19,666 nt of DNA. Source: Basidiobolus heterosporus B8920. Taxonomy: Eukaryota > Basidiobolomycota > Basidiobolomycetes > Basidiobolales > Basidiobolaceae. Where the stretch lies: contig JNET01029329.1 in the NCBI GenBank assembly GCA_000697455.1, positions 1 through 19,666 of the forward strand, in the 5' to 3' direction. This document shows positions 1 to 11,285 of the stretch, piece after piece (the first letter of the stretch is position 1; each line of letters starts with the position of its first letter). The notes beneath the pieces were generated by a model. It was not told the origin of the DNA. It worked only from the letters and a program-made list of their open reading frames with translations, and ran no database searches. The position numbers and the translations under genes were made by a program.

Positions 1-861
1 CTCACCGTTTTCACAAACATTCAGACTGGCATCGGGGTTGCCGCGGGGTTCTCGCTAATCATCAGTCTTCACAGGATTGCTCGACCAAAATGGCAGATGC
101 TAGGTCAAGCAGTGGATGACTCGGATATCTATGTAGACCGGTGGTCCAGTGACTGGGCGACGTATCCAGCACCCCCAGGAGTGGTGATCTTCCGGTTCTC
201 CGAGTCGATCACATTCTTGAATGGGGAGTACTTCAAGAACAAGGTGCTCAATGCCGCCTATGTCGCTACCGATCCTGCTGAAAAGTCGGAGAAATCATGG
301 GCTGAGAAGAATTGGTCCGATGATCGGGACCTCCGCATTCAGCGGATACGAAACTTCCTGTTACCACGACTTCCACTCAATGCATTCCCAAGACCAAATG
401 AGGACCAGGAGAAACTGACGCACAATAGCCTCAACACGCAAACAATCGGGAGAAGTGAGACGCAAGAGAAGCAGGCCGATGAACCGCGCTTCCCTGTCCT
501 TCGTGCTGTGGTCTTGGACTTCAGTAGTGTAAACCATGTGGACTTTGCCGGTCTGCAATGGCTGCTTGACCTGAAGGTGCAACTGAGCAACTATGCAGGG
601 AACCATGGATTTGAGTTGCACTTTGTTGGACTGAAATCGAACGTACTCAGACGTATTGAACCTTCAGGCATTACGAAGCATCCAGACGATGGACCTGAGG
701 ATGATCATCGGTACTTGCATCTGAGTATTCGCGATGCGCTGAGTTGTATCACTCAGAACTGGCACAGACACCCATCATATCAACCGAATGTCTCAGTACC
801 CCAGCCACCAAGTGAGCGAAGAGTAGAAGTGGAAGAGATCAAGATACAGATGGAGCATTAA
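1..861 (+). CDS. SulP-family sulfate permease, C-terminal part (5' partial)
   Basis: The reading frame is open from base 1 to the TAA at 859-861 and gives 286 residues; the gene starts outside the window. The first ~30 residues are hydrophobic and end in a basic patch (HRIARPKWQMLG), as at the junction of the last membrane segment and the cytoplasmic domain of SulP anion transporters. From about residue 58 a STAS domain follows: the first strand is VVIFRFSESITFLNGEYF, and the later core VVLDFSSVNHVDFAGLQWL fits the conserved strand-helix with the Asp/Gly pair. About 60 residues separate these two, a low-complexity insertion rich in polar residues that is common in fungal members. SulP proteins import sulfate by proton symport at the plasma membrane, and STAS regulates trafficking and activity. 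The exact substrate cannot be told from this part. A polyadenylation-like AATAAA lies at 1162-1167. Confidence 0.88.
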   Translation, partial: LTVFTNIQTGIGVAAGFSLIISLHRIARPKWQMLGQAVDDSDIYVDRWSSDWATYPAPPGVVIFRFSESITFLNGEYFKNKVLNAAYVATDPAEKSEKSWAEKNWSDDRDLRIQRIRNFLLPRLPLNAFPRPNEDQEKLTHNSLNTQTIGRSETQEKQADEPRFPVLRAVVLDFSSVNHVDFAGLQWLLDLKVQLSNYAGNHGFELHFVGLKSNVLRRIEPSGITKHPDDGPEDDHRYLHLSIRDALSCITQNWHRHPSYQPNVSVPQPPSERRVEVEEIKIQMEH

Positions 862-1260
862 GACCGAACAAGTCGGAGAATTAGCTACATTTTTGAGACT
901 CAATCAAAAAACCCAACTTTTCGGATATATTTAATTTTGGCCAGTGTATACTGCAGCCTACATGTTTAATGGAACAGTAGAAAAAAGTTGGAGGAAGCAA
1001 TTACTGTTCGGAAACCTAATTTCGTGTTCATGTGTATATAGTTAGGAGCACCAAGGCCTTGACTATATTTCTTTTTAAGCTCTAATTCGTATGTCTGTGT
1101 CAAGAATTGTATTCAAGCCAACTAATGTTATTATATTAATTACTCAACATTGTAAACCACTAATAAAAAGCATCCAAGTTTATGGTAAAAAATAGTGCTT
1201 CATAAATATCACTAAGTTTTATTTGCCATCTGAGGTGTACTGTTGTTAAACTAATTTAAC
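862..1260. other. Convergent 3' UTRs, no gene
   Basis: This is the spacer between the convergent sulfate permease and eL34 genes. AATAAA on the plus strand at 1162-1167 and TTTATT (AATAAA on the minus strand) at 1218-1223 are plausible poly(A) signals for the two genes, about 50 bp apart. No coding frame or RNA gene was seen. Confidence 0.5.
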
Positions 1261-1666
1261 TTAGTTCTTGCCAGATTGAGACTTGATGACCTTCTTAACG
1301 ATCTTCTGTTCTTCGATAAGGAAGGCACGGACGATGCGCTCACGAACGCAGTGTCCACAGCGACTACCACCGTAGGCACGTTGAACGGTCTTTTGACGCT
1401 TGGAGATACGAGCGTATTCACGGGGACGGAGGGCAGGGACCTAAGTGTCATGCAATATTTGTTAAATCGATGGAAATATTTAGTACATATTTAGATCCGT
1501 TACTTACACCAGCAAGAGCCATTCCGCAGTCACCGCAACGGGGAGCACTGCCAGGCTTCTTTTCGTGCAAGTAGGTAAGCTTTCCACCAGGAGTCTTAAC
1601 AATGCGAACACGGTTAGACTTGGTGTTGTAGGAGAGACGACGGCGGTAAGTAACACGTTGAGCCAT
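1261..1666 (-). CDS. RPL34: 60S ribosomal protein eL34 (L34e)
   Basis: Two exons, 1508-1666 and 1261-1440, joined across a 67-nt intron (GTAAGT donor, AG acceptor), give 112 residues; eL34 is usually about 115-120. The start [19 protein letters not shown] is nearly identical to eL34 of other eukaryotes. The two Cys pairs of its zinc ribbon are present: CGDC in exon 1 and CGHC in exon 2 ([13 protein letters not shown]). The end, [17 protein letters not shown], is the usual basic tail. It is a structural protein of the large ribosomal subunit. The phase-0 junction restores [13 protein letters not shown], as in fungal orthologues. An upstream 5'-UTR intron is likely (listed separately). The neighbour to the left converges on it. 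Confidence 0.97.
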
Positions 1667-1680
1667 TGCGACAGTAACTA

Positions 1681-1796
1681 CTAATCAGACCACATAGATA
1701 TGGTTAGTTTCAATGTTTCAAGATAGAATGGATGGATTCAGACAGAAGATAGATTACACCGTTCGTGACTGATTTAATAAACAACAGTGAACGTAC
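1681..1796 (-). promoter_or_regulatory. Probable 5'-UTR intron of RPL34
   Basis: On the minus strand a GTACGT donor (1791-1796) follows CGAG. A CTAAC branch-point-like site lies about 25 nt before a GATTAG acceptor (1681-1682), leaving a 14-nt leader before the ATG. Leader introns are common in fungal ribosomal protein genes. No snoRNA boxes were seen in it. Splicing is inferred from consensus only. Confidence 0.45.
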
Positions 1797-2065
1797 CTCG
1801 TTGAGTTTTTCAACTGGATGTAGGCAAAAGGGAGAGCCATATTCCTAACTACTTTCCTTTTTGTATGTCGACCATCCTTGGATATCATCACCCTAGAATG
1901 ATTGGTTGATGCAAGGAATTTTCATTATCTCTTTTTTTTTACTACCCTGATTGAATCTGATTCAATCGATTGATCAATTCATGGTGGATTCGGTTATTAA
2001 TTCACAACTATGTATACCAGGATTTATTGATGTGTTTGGGTTCAGCAAGTGGTTCACAAAATTAT
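1797..2065. other. Spacer upstream of RPL34 and the SOD relic
   Basis: This should hold the RPL34 promoter, reading leftward. It is AT-rich with a T-run at about 1931-1940 (sense-strand A-run for RPL34), a common nucleosome-depleting tract in fungal promoters. No gene is supported; the open frame that starts at 1970 is only recognisable from about 2066 on. Confidence 0.35.
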
Positions 2066-2510
2066 CCTAAAACTGCCCTTGCACATATATCTAACGATAC
2101 TTTTGTGGTGAAGGGTGTTATAAAGTTTGTTCACGAAACACCAACCTCTTCGGTCGAGAGAATAAGTGACCTACAAGGACTTTCACCAGGATATCACACG
2201 TTTCACGCCCATGAATTACAAAGTTCCGGGGTTCCTAGTAGCAGTAGGGGAACGTTTTAACCCCACCAACAATGTACATGATGGACTTGAACACCATAAA
2301 GGACATATTGGTGATTTGGGGAATATTTTTGCAAATAACTTGGGAACAGCTAGATTTACAAACAAAAGGAGCAACAATATGATCAAACTTGAAGGCCCTT
2401 TTTCAGTTATTGGGTAAATTAACTTTATCTCGCCCATATTGATATGGCACTTTCCTTCGGTAGCATATAAACCTGATGATTTCGGGGGATAGGGTATAAA
2501 ACACCTACCA
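2066..2510 (+). pseudogene. Cu/Zn superoxide dismutase relic
   Basis: Three stretches in two frames align in order with Cu/Zn SOD. Segment 1 (2066-2218) contains VVKGVIKFVHE and GLSPGYHTFHAHE, the counterpart of the SOD strand and FH-x-HE copper site. Segment 2 (about 2241-2417, another frame) contains GERFNPTNNVHDG, HIGDLGNIFANN and IKLEGPFSVIG. Segment 3 (2460-2489) is VAYKPDDFGG, the counterpart of the VVHA-DDLG region. The frame changes in the disulfide-loop region. The bridging His of G-x-HFNP is Arg, the copper His of segment 3 is lost, and a TAG follows GG. A GTAAAT with a later AG between segments 2 and 3 looks like an old intron, which would favour a gene duplicate over a retrocopy. 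The catalytic metal site cannot form, so I call it dead. The functional paralogue must be elsewhere. Confidence 0.8.
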
Positions 2511-2793
2511 AAACACCTACGGTGAAAAGAAACCATGTTCGAAGCATTGGTTGATAGAATTTTTTATTACTATACATATTATGAAAAGAAATTGGAAAGT
2601 GAGCCAAACGAATATGAATGTAAAATAGCGACGAACAAGGGAGTAAACAAAAGTTACGAAAAAATCAATGGAAAAATCAACCAACCTAAGAGATGAATAG
2701 ATCCATAGAAAGATTTAAAGAAAAGTTGTTTGGATATTGAGTGAGTAAATGAAAAGTAGGTTTCCTTATTTCTTGTTAGTGTGGTAACTTAAA
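2511..2793. other. Spacer, AT-rich, nothing recognised
   Basis: This lies between the SOD relic and the 3' end of the TFIIA gene. No further SOD similarity, ORF of note or RNA gene was seen. Confidence 0.4.
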
Positions 2794-4204
2794 TTACCAT
2801 TCAAAATCCCCATTAACCTTGTGGAAAAGATAGTCTTTTCCATTGACTAACATGATTCCATCTTTGAGTACACACTTCCATTTGTTTTTTGTACGCGTAA
2901 CTTTATCGTACTGACATAACACAATATGCTCCATTTCTTCGCCTCCATCCTCACCACGATCATCATCATCAGTATCGTCCAGGTCAGAGTTGATCGCGTC
3001 TTCTGAATCCACTACTGGCTCTGCTTCATCCCCCTCTTCCTCACCTTCTCCGTCTTCATCCTCATCATCCTCCTCACCATCAACCTGGGGAATCTTGTGG
3101 GTATGTTTAGCAAGAGCGCGAGTGGCAATTAGCGCATCGATTTCCTAGATAATTTGTTTAGAAACCAGAAGCAATTGTCAGTCTTTAATAGGTTACTCAC
3201 TTCGGTGGTCATATCTGCAGAGCCGTCGGTTTGTGGGATGTTATGGTTCGATTTTGGATCTATCAATGGCGATTAATGAACATGATCAAAAAATAGACTT
3301 CACGCAGCAAGTGTACTTACCACCATTGCCACCAGACGGTAACATGATTGTGTTGTAATAAGATGCGGTTGCTTGTTGTGTTGGTTGAGAAATTTGAATA
3401 TGATCATCCGCACGTGGGGGCTAGTTTTATTTTTTGGGTTAGTTATGGGTACTTGATAATTCTATAATATATGAATACCTAATACCATATAAGTTTGTGG
3501 AGCACCAACACCGTTCTCTTGCTTCAATGCGCTACTGGCTGACGCCAAAGTTGCCAAGTTTGCAGCTGCCACGCCATGTGACTGCTGCTGCTGATACTGC
3601 TCTGCATAAGTGTACTAGAAAGGACGATTTGTTAGCTAGGGGAAGGGGAAAGTTAAGAGACATATATATCCTTTACCTCTTGACTTTCTGCTGGAGGTGG
3701 AGCATGTGTATATTGCTCGGTATATTGTACTGGGTTTCCAGACTCGTCGTAATAAGCATTGGCATAACCTTCGGTAACTTGTGGATCTGAAACAACGAAA
3801 TTCGCCACTCTAGCGTTGGCAATTTTGGTCTCCCAAGACTATAAGACAAGATGGAGTTGGCACGTGATAAGAATATATATATATAAAGGTGAAAACAGAA
3901 AACATACCCGTTGCAATTCTTGAAGGATCGACTCATCAACACCCATATCTTCGAAATCTTTTTGAACAGTGCTAATCACTTCGTCGATAACGTGTCTATA
4001 CACACCGGCCTTTAAATAAATAATGAAGTGGAGTTAGAAAAGGTATTTAGGTTGAAGAGAGAGTGTAGATCAGTTATATCGTCGACTGGTTTAAGGAAAC
4101 CTTCTGTCAAAGGCTAAACTAGTTTCAACGATTTCAACAGAAAACCCATTTCTGCTCGAGTTGTGAAAAGATGTTTATCAACGTACCACAATACTGTTCG
4201 ACAT
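2794..4204 (-). CDS. TOA1: Transcription initiation factor IIA large subunit (alpha/beta)
   Basis: Seven exons (4187-4204, 3908-4009, 3677-3838, 3486-3614, 3321-3420, 3201-3259, 2794-3144) sum to 921 nt, giving 306 residues. The N-terminal four-helix-bundle part is clear: MSNSIV joins AGVYRHVIDEVISTVQ, then GVDESILQELQR and SWETKIANARVANF. The middle is low complexity (QYQQQQSHG, Ala- and Gln-rich). The C-terminal beta-barrel part is clear too: INSDLDDTDDDD, then VLCQYDKVTRTKNKWKCVL, KDGIMLVNGKDYLF and a final FEW. TFIIA stabilises TBP on the TATA box with the small subunit Toa2. An acidic stretch (about residues 214-245) separates the halves. Two IPQ-x-DG motifs occur at residues 178-183 and 208-213. 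The first coding exon is only 18 nt, followed by the longest intron of the gene (177 nt). Confidence 0.95.
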
Positions 4205-4783
4205 TGTAAGTTGATAGTCTAAACTTTATCCGTGGAATGAGTAGTATGATTTTGAGCTTTAGATAAGTCTATTCAAATACAGGAAGGTGTCAACATAGCA
4301 CGAGAAAATCAAGTTTGTATCAACGAGAAGTATGAATGAACATCTTCTGGTGCAAAGATGAAATTGAGTTGCGAATAATAATAATAATGATATTTGCCTT
4401 TCCAACCAACCAATATTCCTATTTATACTGTACTTCCAAGCCCGTGAGTGCAGAAGAGTGAGAGGTATTTAAAGACAAGAAGGGGCAGAGAGGGCTAATC
4501 CGCTTAAGTTGGCCCTCTGAATCACTTGTGCGTTTGATTGGTCAGAAATAAGGGACTCATCAAAATAGAATATTTTAAATGACTCAATTTATGGTGATTA
4601 ATAATCCAAATGATAAGTGCGTAATTTCAGTATACAGTAAATATCATATTTACTAAATCTCGATGCAAATATTTTACAATTCTAGAAAAATCAGGTAAAT
4701 CAGGCAAATTGAAATCATTGTTTTCTTGATATTTATTAGATGGAGCAATGGTAGTAACGAATTGACGTGATTTCATTCAACCT
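4205..4783. promoter_or_regulatory. TOA1 promoter region and helicase 3' spacer
   Basis: The stretch lies between two minus-strand genes. CCAAT-type elements occur (CCAATATT near 4410; ATTGG near 4538), with a TATTTAAAG near 4467. A 7-bp perfect inverted repeat, AGAGGGC (4489-4495) and GCCCTCT (4512-4518), lies about 285-315 bp upstream of the TOA1 ATG. No gene was seen. Confidence 0.4.
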
Positions 4784-7809
<3,026 letters not shown>

Positions 7810-8039
7810 TTTGATATTTATGAGGAGCTATAGGTTGCCAATGCCACTTTCGCTACTGAATGAACTCAAATCTAGCGGGTATTTTATTGAATAAATGAAT
7901 CCAATTTATTTCAGGTTGAGAATGTTCAACATACTTATCTAATACGAGCTGTCAAATTCGACAATATGCATAGATGGTCTGCTCATGTGTTTATTATTAT
8001 AAATTGACAAAGATTGAATAATCTTCCATAAGAATAAGC
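7810..8039. other. Helicase promoter region
   Basis: This short AT-rich spacer lies upstream of the DHX35 ATG and downstream of the presumed poly(A) site of the snoRNA host transcript. No ORF or clear element was seen beyond A/T tracts. Confidence 0.3.
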
Positions 8040-8109
8040 AAACATGATTATTTACAACAAAATTTTATTTATTTACAACTTCTAAGATGAATTAAGAGTT
8101 AGTTGTGTT

Positions 8110-8215
8110 GATGACGATAATTGCCCAATTCCTCAGAAATAGACATTCGACATGTCTACGAAGTGAATTCGTAAATCCGTCCGCCCGTCTACATTTATCT
8201 TCATCGGAGCAAAAA
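8110..8215 (-). ncRNA. Possible second C/D-type snoRNA in intron 2 of the host transcript
   Basis: The intron holds a C-like CCGATGA and a downstream CTGA (after GTCTATTT). The flanks TTGCTC and GGGCAA could pair, and the CTGA is about 33 nt from the ACTAAC branch site. A small perfect hairpin (AGACAT / ATGTCT, 5-nt loop) lies just before the CTGA. The C box deviates from the consensus and I could not match the presumed guide to an rRNA or snRNA from memory, so this rests on context more than on the boxes. Confidence 0.25.
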
Positions 8216-8321
8216 AATTCCATGAAACGAAACTTACATTGGCCAAGCTGACGTTCCTGTATAATCTAAATGAGATTGGATCAGTAAAGCATTGAGGAGA
8301 GTAGATTATTCACAAAAAAAA

Positions 8322-8410
8322 AGAACTCAGACAAGGCTGAAACTAATTATGCATTGATTGAATCCACATGGGGTGTTCAGTGGAAATGGTCAATTGTGTC
8401 ATCATAGAGA
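8322..8410 (-). ncRNA. Box C/D snoRNA guiding 18S rRNA 2'-O-methylation
   Basis: On the minus strand the C box ATGATGA (8399-8405) and D box CTGA (8327-8330) are 79 nt apart outer edge to outer edge; a CTGA at 8377-8380 could be D'. Directly upstream of D, with one nucleotide between, is a 13-nt antisense element (8332-8344) complementary to CAAGGCUGAAACU. That sequence stands just before the universally conserved UUAAAGGAAUUGACGG of 18S rRNA. By the D+5 rule the guided base is the first G of CAAGG. In yeast this rRNA neighbourhood holds a known methylated G (Gm1126, guided by snR41), but I cannot confirm that it is the same site. The D box is about 45 nt from the intron's branch-like TACTGAT, a typical spacing for intronic C/D snoRNAs. 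The terminal stem is weak and no clear C' was found. Confidence 0.7.
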
Positions 8411-8515
8411 AGAGTAGAGAAGGGTAGAGAATGATGTAAATCTAGAAGAAGAACCTACCAAATACCGGTTCGCGATGGGTTCGCTATGGGATAGCAGTGG
8501 ATGAAGTAGAGTGAT

Positions 8516-9214
8516 AAATATGTGGCAAGTTTTGCACTTTATACTTGATTTTTTTTCCTTCTGTATATGCAATGGGTAGACTTCGTAAGCATGGGTGAAA
8601 TGAACGTTATTGGCCTCACGCCAACATAGTGAATTCCCATTTTAAGTGAATAATAGTTGTTTTGATTAAACACACTTTAAACCATGTTTATTCATCTATC
8701 TGGTTTTCATTCTCTGCTTGAAAAGAAAAACCACCCTAATGATCATGTGTTAGTCCCAATCATAAATAAGTGGAGAATTTCATATGATCTTTCGGATCGT
8801 CCCGGTTCAGAATTTGAGGCTGAAAAAGAGATCAATGATCGAAAGAACAGTGGCGTTCAAGCTCACACTTTAAAATCAATGGAGGTGTAACCTTACCTTC
8901 TACGATAATCTCAACCCTATACGAAGCTAATCGGGCAATGGATCCTGAATGAATCCCAATTTTAGATTACATCTCTCTGGGCCTGTGGAGATTATCTATG
9001 AAGTACTTAATCATCCTTCTCACACGAAGTTGCTTAAGTGCGCTGATTATCGTGTGAGCGTTGGTGCATCTTTGTCAGACGAGCAATCAGTCCCACGTTG
9101 AAGAAATCTCATCAGATTGATCTCCTATTTTGGTACATACTCGAATGGCTTAAATACCACTGACAAGTGTCTAGTGAAATCATCAGTTTCTTCAACTATC
9201 ACTCTACAATCAAT
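8516..9214. promoter_or_regulatory. Divergent intergenic region between snoRNA host and AGX1
   Basis: The left part holds the TATA box (8537-8543, minus) of the snoRNA host. An ATG-started frame at 8684-8890 (+, 68 codons) resembles nothing I know and has no splice or family support, so I do not call it a gene. A perfect 9-bp inverted repeat, CTCACACGA (9019-9027) and TCGTGTGAG (9050-9058), with half-site centres 31 bp apart lies about 160-195 bp upstream of the AGX1 start. A pyrimidine-rich leader precedes the ATG at 9215. Confidence 0.4.
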
Positions 9215-10454
9215 ATGTCCAACCAAGCTATTCAACCTATTAGAGACCATGAGGCCAAGCGTACTCTCTGCATGATTCCCGGTGAGTATTTGCACTTCTG
9301 TGTGAACTGCAGTGCATCACTAACCTTTTCTTTCATCGTTAGGTCCTATTGAATTCCACGAACATGTCCTTGAGGCTATGACTGTTGGCGCTACCTCCCA
9401 CGTTGATCCCGGTTTCATCAACATTTTCGGTGAGACTATTGAAATGGTTCGTAAAATAGTCTTCTCCAAGGATGCTCAACCTTTCATTGTTGCTGGTTCG
9501 GGCACCCTTGGTTGGGATATGGTTGCTACCAATCTTGTTGAGGCTGGTGAGAATGTTCTTGTTGTAACCAACGGTTACTTCGGGGACAAATTCGGTCTCT
9601 GTTTCCAAAACTATGGTGCCAATGTCACCTTCCTTCCTTCCGATGTTCCTGGAAACCGCCCCAGCTTGAAGGCCATCGAGCAAGAACTTTCAAAGAAGAA
9701 GTACAAGGTCGTCACTGTTACCCACGTCGATACCTCCACTGGTGTCCTTGCTAATATTGACGAAATTGGTCGTTTAGTTCGTCAAAAGTTCCCCGAAACT
9801 TTGGTTGTCGTTGATGGTGTTTGCTCTGTTGGGTGTGAGGAAATCAAATTTGATGATTTCGGTTTGGATATCGTCTTGACTGGTTCCCAAAAAGCTCTCG
9901 GTGCTCCACCAGGTTTATCCATTGTGGTTGCATCCCAACGCGCCATTCAAGTGTACAACAACCGTAAGTCACTCCCCGCTAGTTACTATGCTGGCTGGAA
10001 CCGTTGGATTCCTATTATGCAAGGTTACGAATCTCGTAAGCCAACCTACTTCGCTACTCCAGCTGTCCAACTTGTGATGGCTTTGAATGTTAGTTTGAAG
10101 CAATTGTTGGCATACGGTGTTGAAAACAACTTCGCCAAGCACCGTGAAGTCAGTGACAAGGTCAAGGATACCCTCGAAAGCTGGGGACTCAAACTTGTAC
10201 CCATCTCTCGTGGTGTCGCTGCTCATGCCATGACTGCAGTTTACTACCCCGAGGGTGTTCAAGTGACTGACTTGCTCCCCAAGATGGCTGCCCACGGCAT
10301 CACCATTGCCGGAGGACTTCACCCTACCATTGCCAGCAAATACTTCCGTATCGGACATATGGGTATCTCCGTTACTCAATCCGAGCGTGGACATATTCAA
10401 AAGGTTCTGTCTGGTGTTCAAGCATCTCTCCGTCAATGTGGTTATAAATGCTAG
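9215..10454 (+). CDS. AGX1: Alanine--glyoxylate aminotransferase (PLP class V)
   Basis: Exons 9215-9281 and 9343-10454 (61-nt intron, GTGAGT...TTAG) sum to 1179 nt, giving 392 residues; yeast Agx1 is 385. It converts glyoxylate and alanine to glycine and pyruvate, using pyridoxal phosphate. The family landmarks are present: MIPGPIEFHEHVLEAM at the start, the cofactor loop GSGTLGWD, VVVDGVCSVG with the PLP-ring Asp (about D180), and TGSQKALGAPPG with the Schiff-base Lys (about K206). YYAGWNRWIP and the C-terminal RIGHMG follow. Codon use is strongly biased (GTC, GGT, AAG), which suggests high expression. An in-frame ATG 48 nt upstream (9167) would add 16 residues; I chose 9215 because the upstream part is leader-like and CT-rich. 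The C-terminus GYKC is not a standard peroxisomal signal, so location (cytosol or mitochondrion) is open. Confidence 0.95.
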
Positions 10455-11285
10455 ATAATCTTTCATCAGCCACGTTTCTGACTCACCCACCACTTCGTCT
10501 CCAAAGCATTTCATTCAACATCGCAAATTAATCTATACTCACATTCTCCAGGAATCTAGTTAGCATCTAATGATTTATTGTTTATATGGTAACTAATCTC
10601 AATAAATAATGATTTATCCAATGATTTTACAACATTGAAAAAATTTTCCCGCCACATGGATATACCAAATAGATTTGCTTCTCTAACCAGTCTTGACACT
10701 CCATGGATGAGAAATTTTGACCGGCTAAACTAGGTTCTGGTTTATATTATGTATTATACCTTGATGGCAACGAAAACAAATTCATGATGTGGTCAGGTTT
10801 ACGGAGATAATAATAAAAACTAATGTGTACTATAAAAATAACCGACCAGAGTGCCGTGTTGTAGTGTAGTGTCATGACATGATTGTTAAAGAAATCGAGA
10901 TCCCGTTCAGTGATGACAAGCTATTTAGAATGGCTCACTAGAATTGACCCACATCATAAAATACATATTAATTATTATTCTTTGATTTCCAACGGAGAGT
11001 AAAGCGATTAAAGAAAGATTTGGTAATGTTTCATAAACATCGATGACAATTAAGTAGATAATGTGGGTGTCGGGATTTTTGGTGACTAGAGTGAGTGAGA
11101 TGGCAAGGTGACGAAGAGATAATTACACATAGTGGAGTACTTTGATGAAGTCAGAGAATGCGAACCCAAGAAAAGTAATTGTACAATATGGTATGTCGAG
11201 AAAATCAATAAAACTCGTCGAACAAAAGGTGTGTTGTTGAGGAGAACATAAGTTCGAGTGTACAATGAAGTCGTGGAAACTAGGA
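10455..11285. other. Convergent 3' spacer between AGX1 and the Spt23/Mga2-like gene
   Basis: AATAAATAATG at about 10600 is a likely AGX1 poly(A) signal. I looked on the minus strand for the IPT/TIG domain, ankyrin repeats or a membrane segment that would normally follow the Spt23/Mga2 N-terminal region and found none. The short minus-strand frames at 11086-11320 show no family resemblance. Confidence 0.5.

Larger units (their letters stand above)
8040..8515 (-). ncRNA. Putative spliced snoRNA host transcript without ORF
   Basis: A TATAAAG box (8537-8543 on the minus strand) precedes a short exon ending at 8459 before GTAGGT. Intron 1 is 8266-8458 (193 nt), with TACTGAT branch-like and TTTAG acceptor signals. 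Exon 2 is 8238-8265 (28 nt). Intron 2 is 8082-8237 (156 nt), with GTAAGT, an ACTAAC branch site 15 nt before the acceptor, and CTTAG. Exon 3 starts at 8081 and reaches overlapping AATAAA signals at about 8064-8073. The exons hold no convincing reading frame. Both introns are two to four times longer than the usual introns here, and at least intron 1 carries a box C/D snoRNA. The layout resembles snoRNA host genes such as GAS5 in animals or non-coding host genes in filamentous fungi. TSS and splicing are inferred. Confidence 0.55.

Noticed and set aside
2216-2607. Minus-strand frames with a hydrophobic start (MLRTWFLFTVGVLVG) resembling a small membrane protein
   Set aside because: They overlap the SOD relic on the other strand, which explains the region better, and no continuation exon fits a known small-protein family.
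8684-8890. ATG-started ORF of 68 codons on the plus strand upstream of AGX1
   Set aside because: No recognisable domain, no neighbours in frame and no splice partner; it is within chance expectation for this base composition.
9339-9683. Minus-strand ORF of 114 codons opposite AGX1 (and another at 9969-10514)
   Set aside because: These are shadows of the strongly codon-biased AGX1 gene; they have no family resemblance and no splice or start context of their own.
11228-11262. GTTCGAGTG resembling a tRNA B box
   Set aside because: No matching A box, acceptor stem or anticodon arm around it; I found no tRNA in the window.
10455-11285. Search for the missing IPT/ankyrin/membrane exons of the Spt23/Mga2-like gene
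   Set aside because: All three minus-strand frames here are stop-rich and show none of the expected motifs; the space is also too short.
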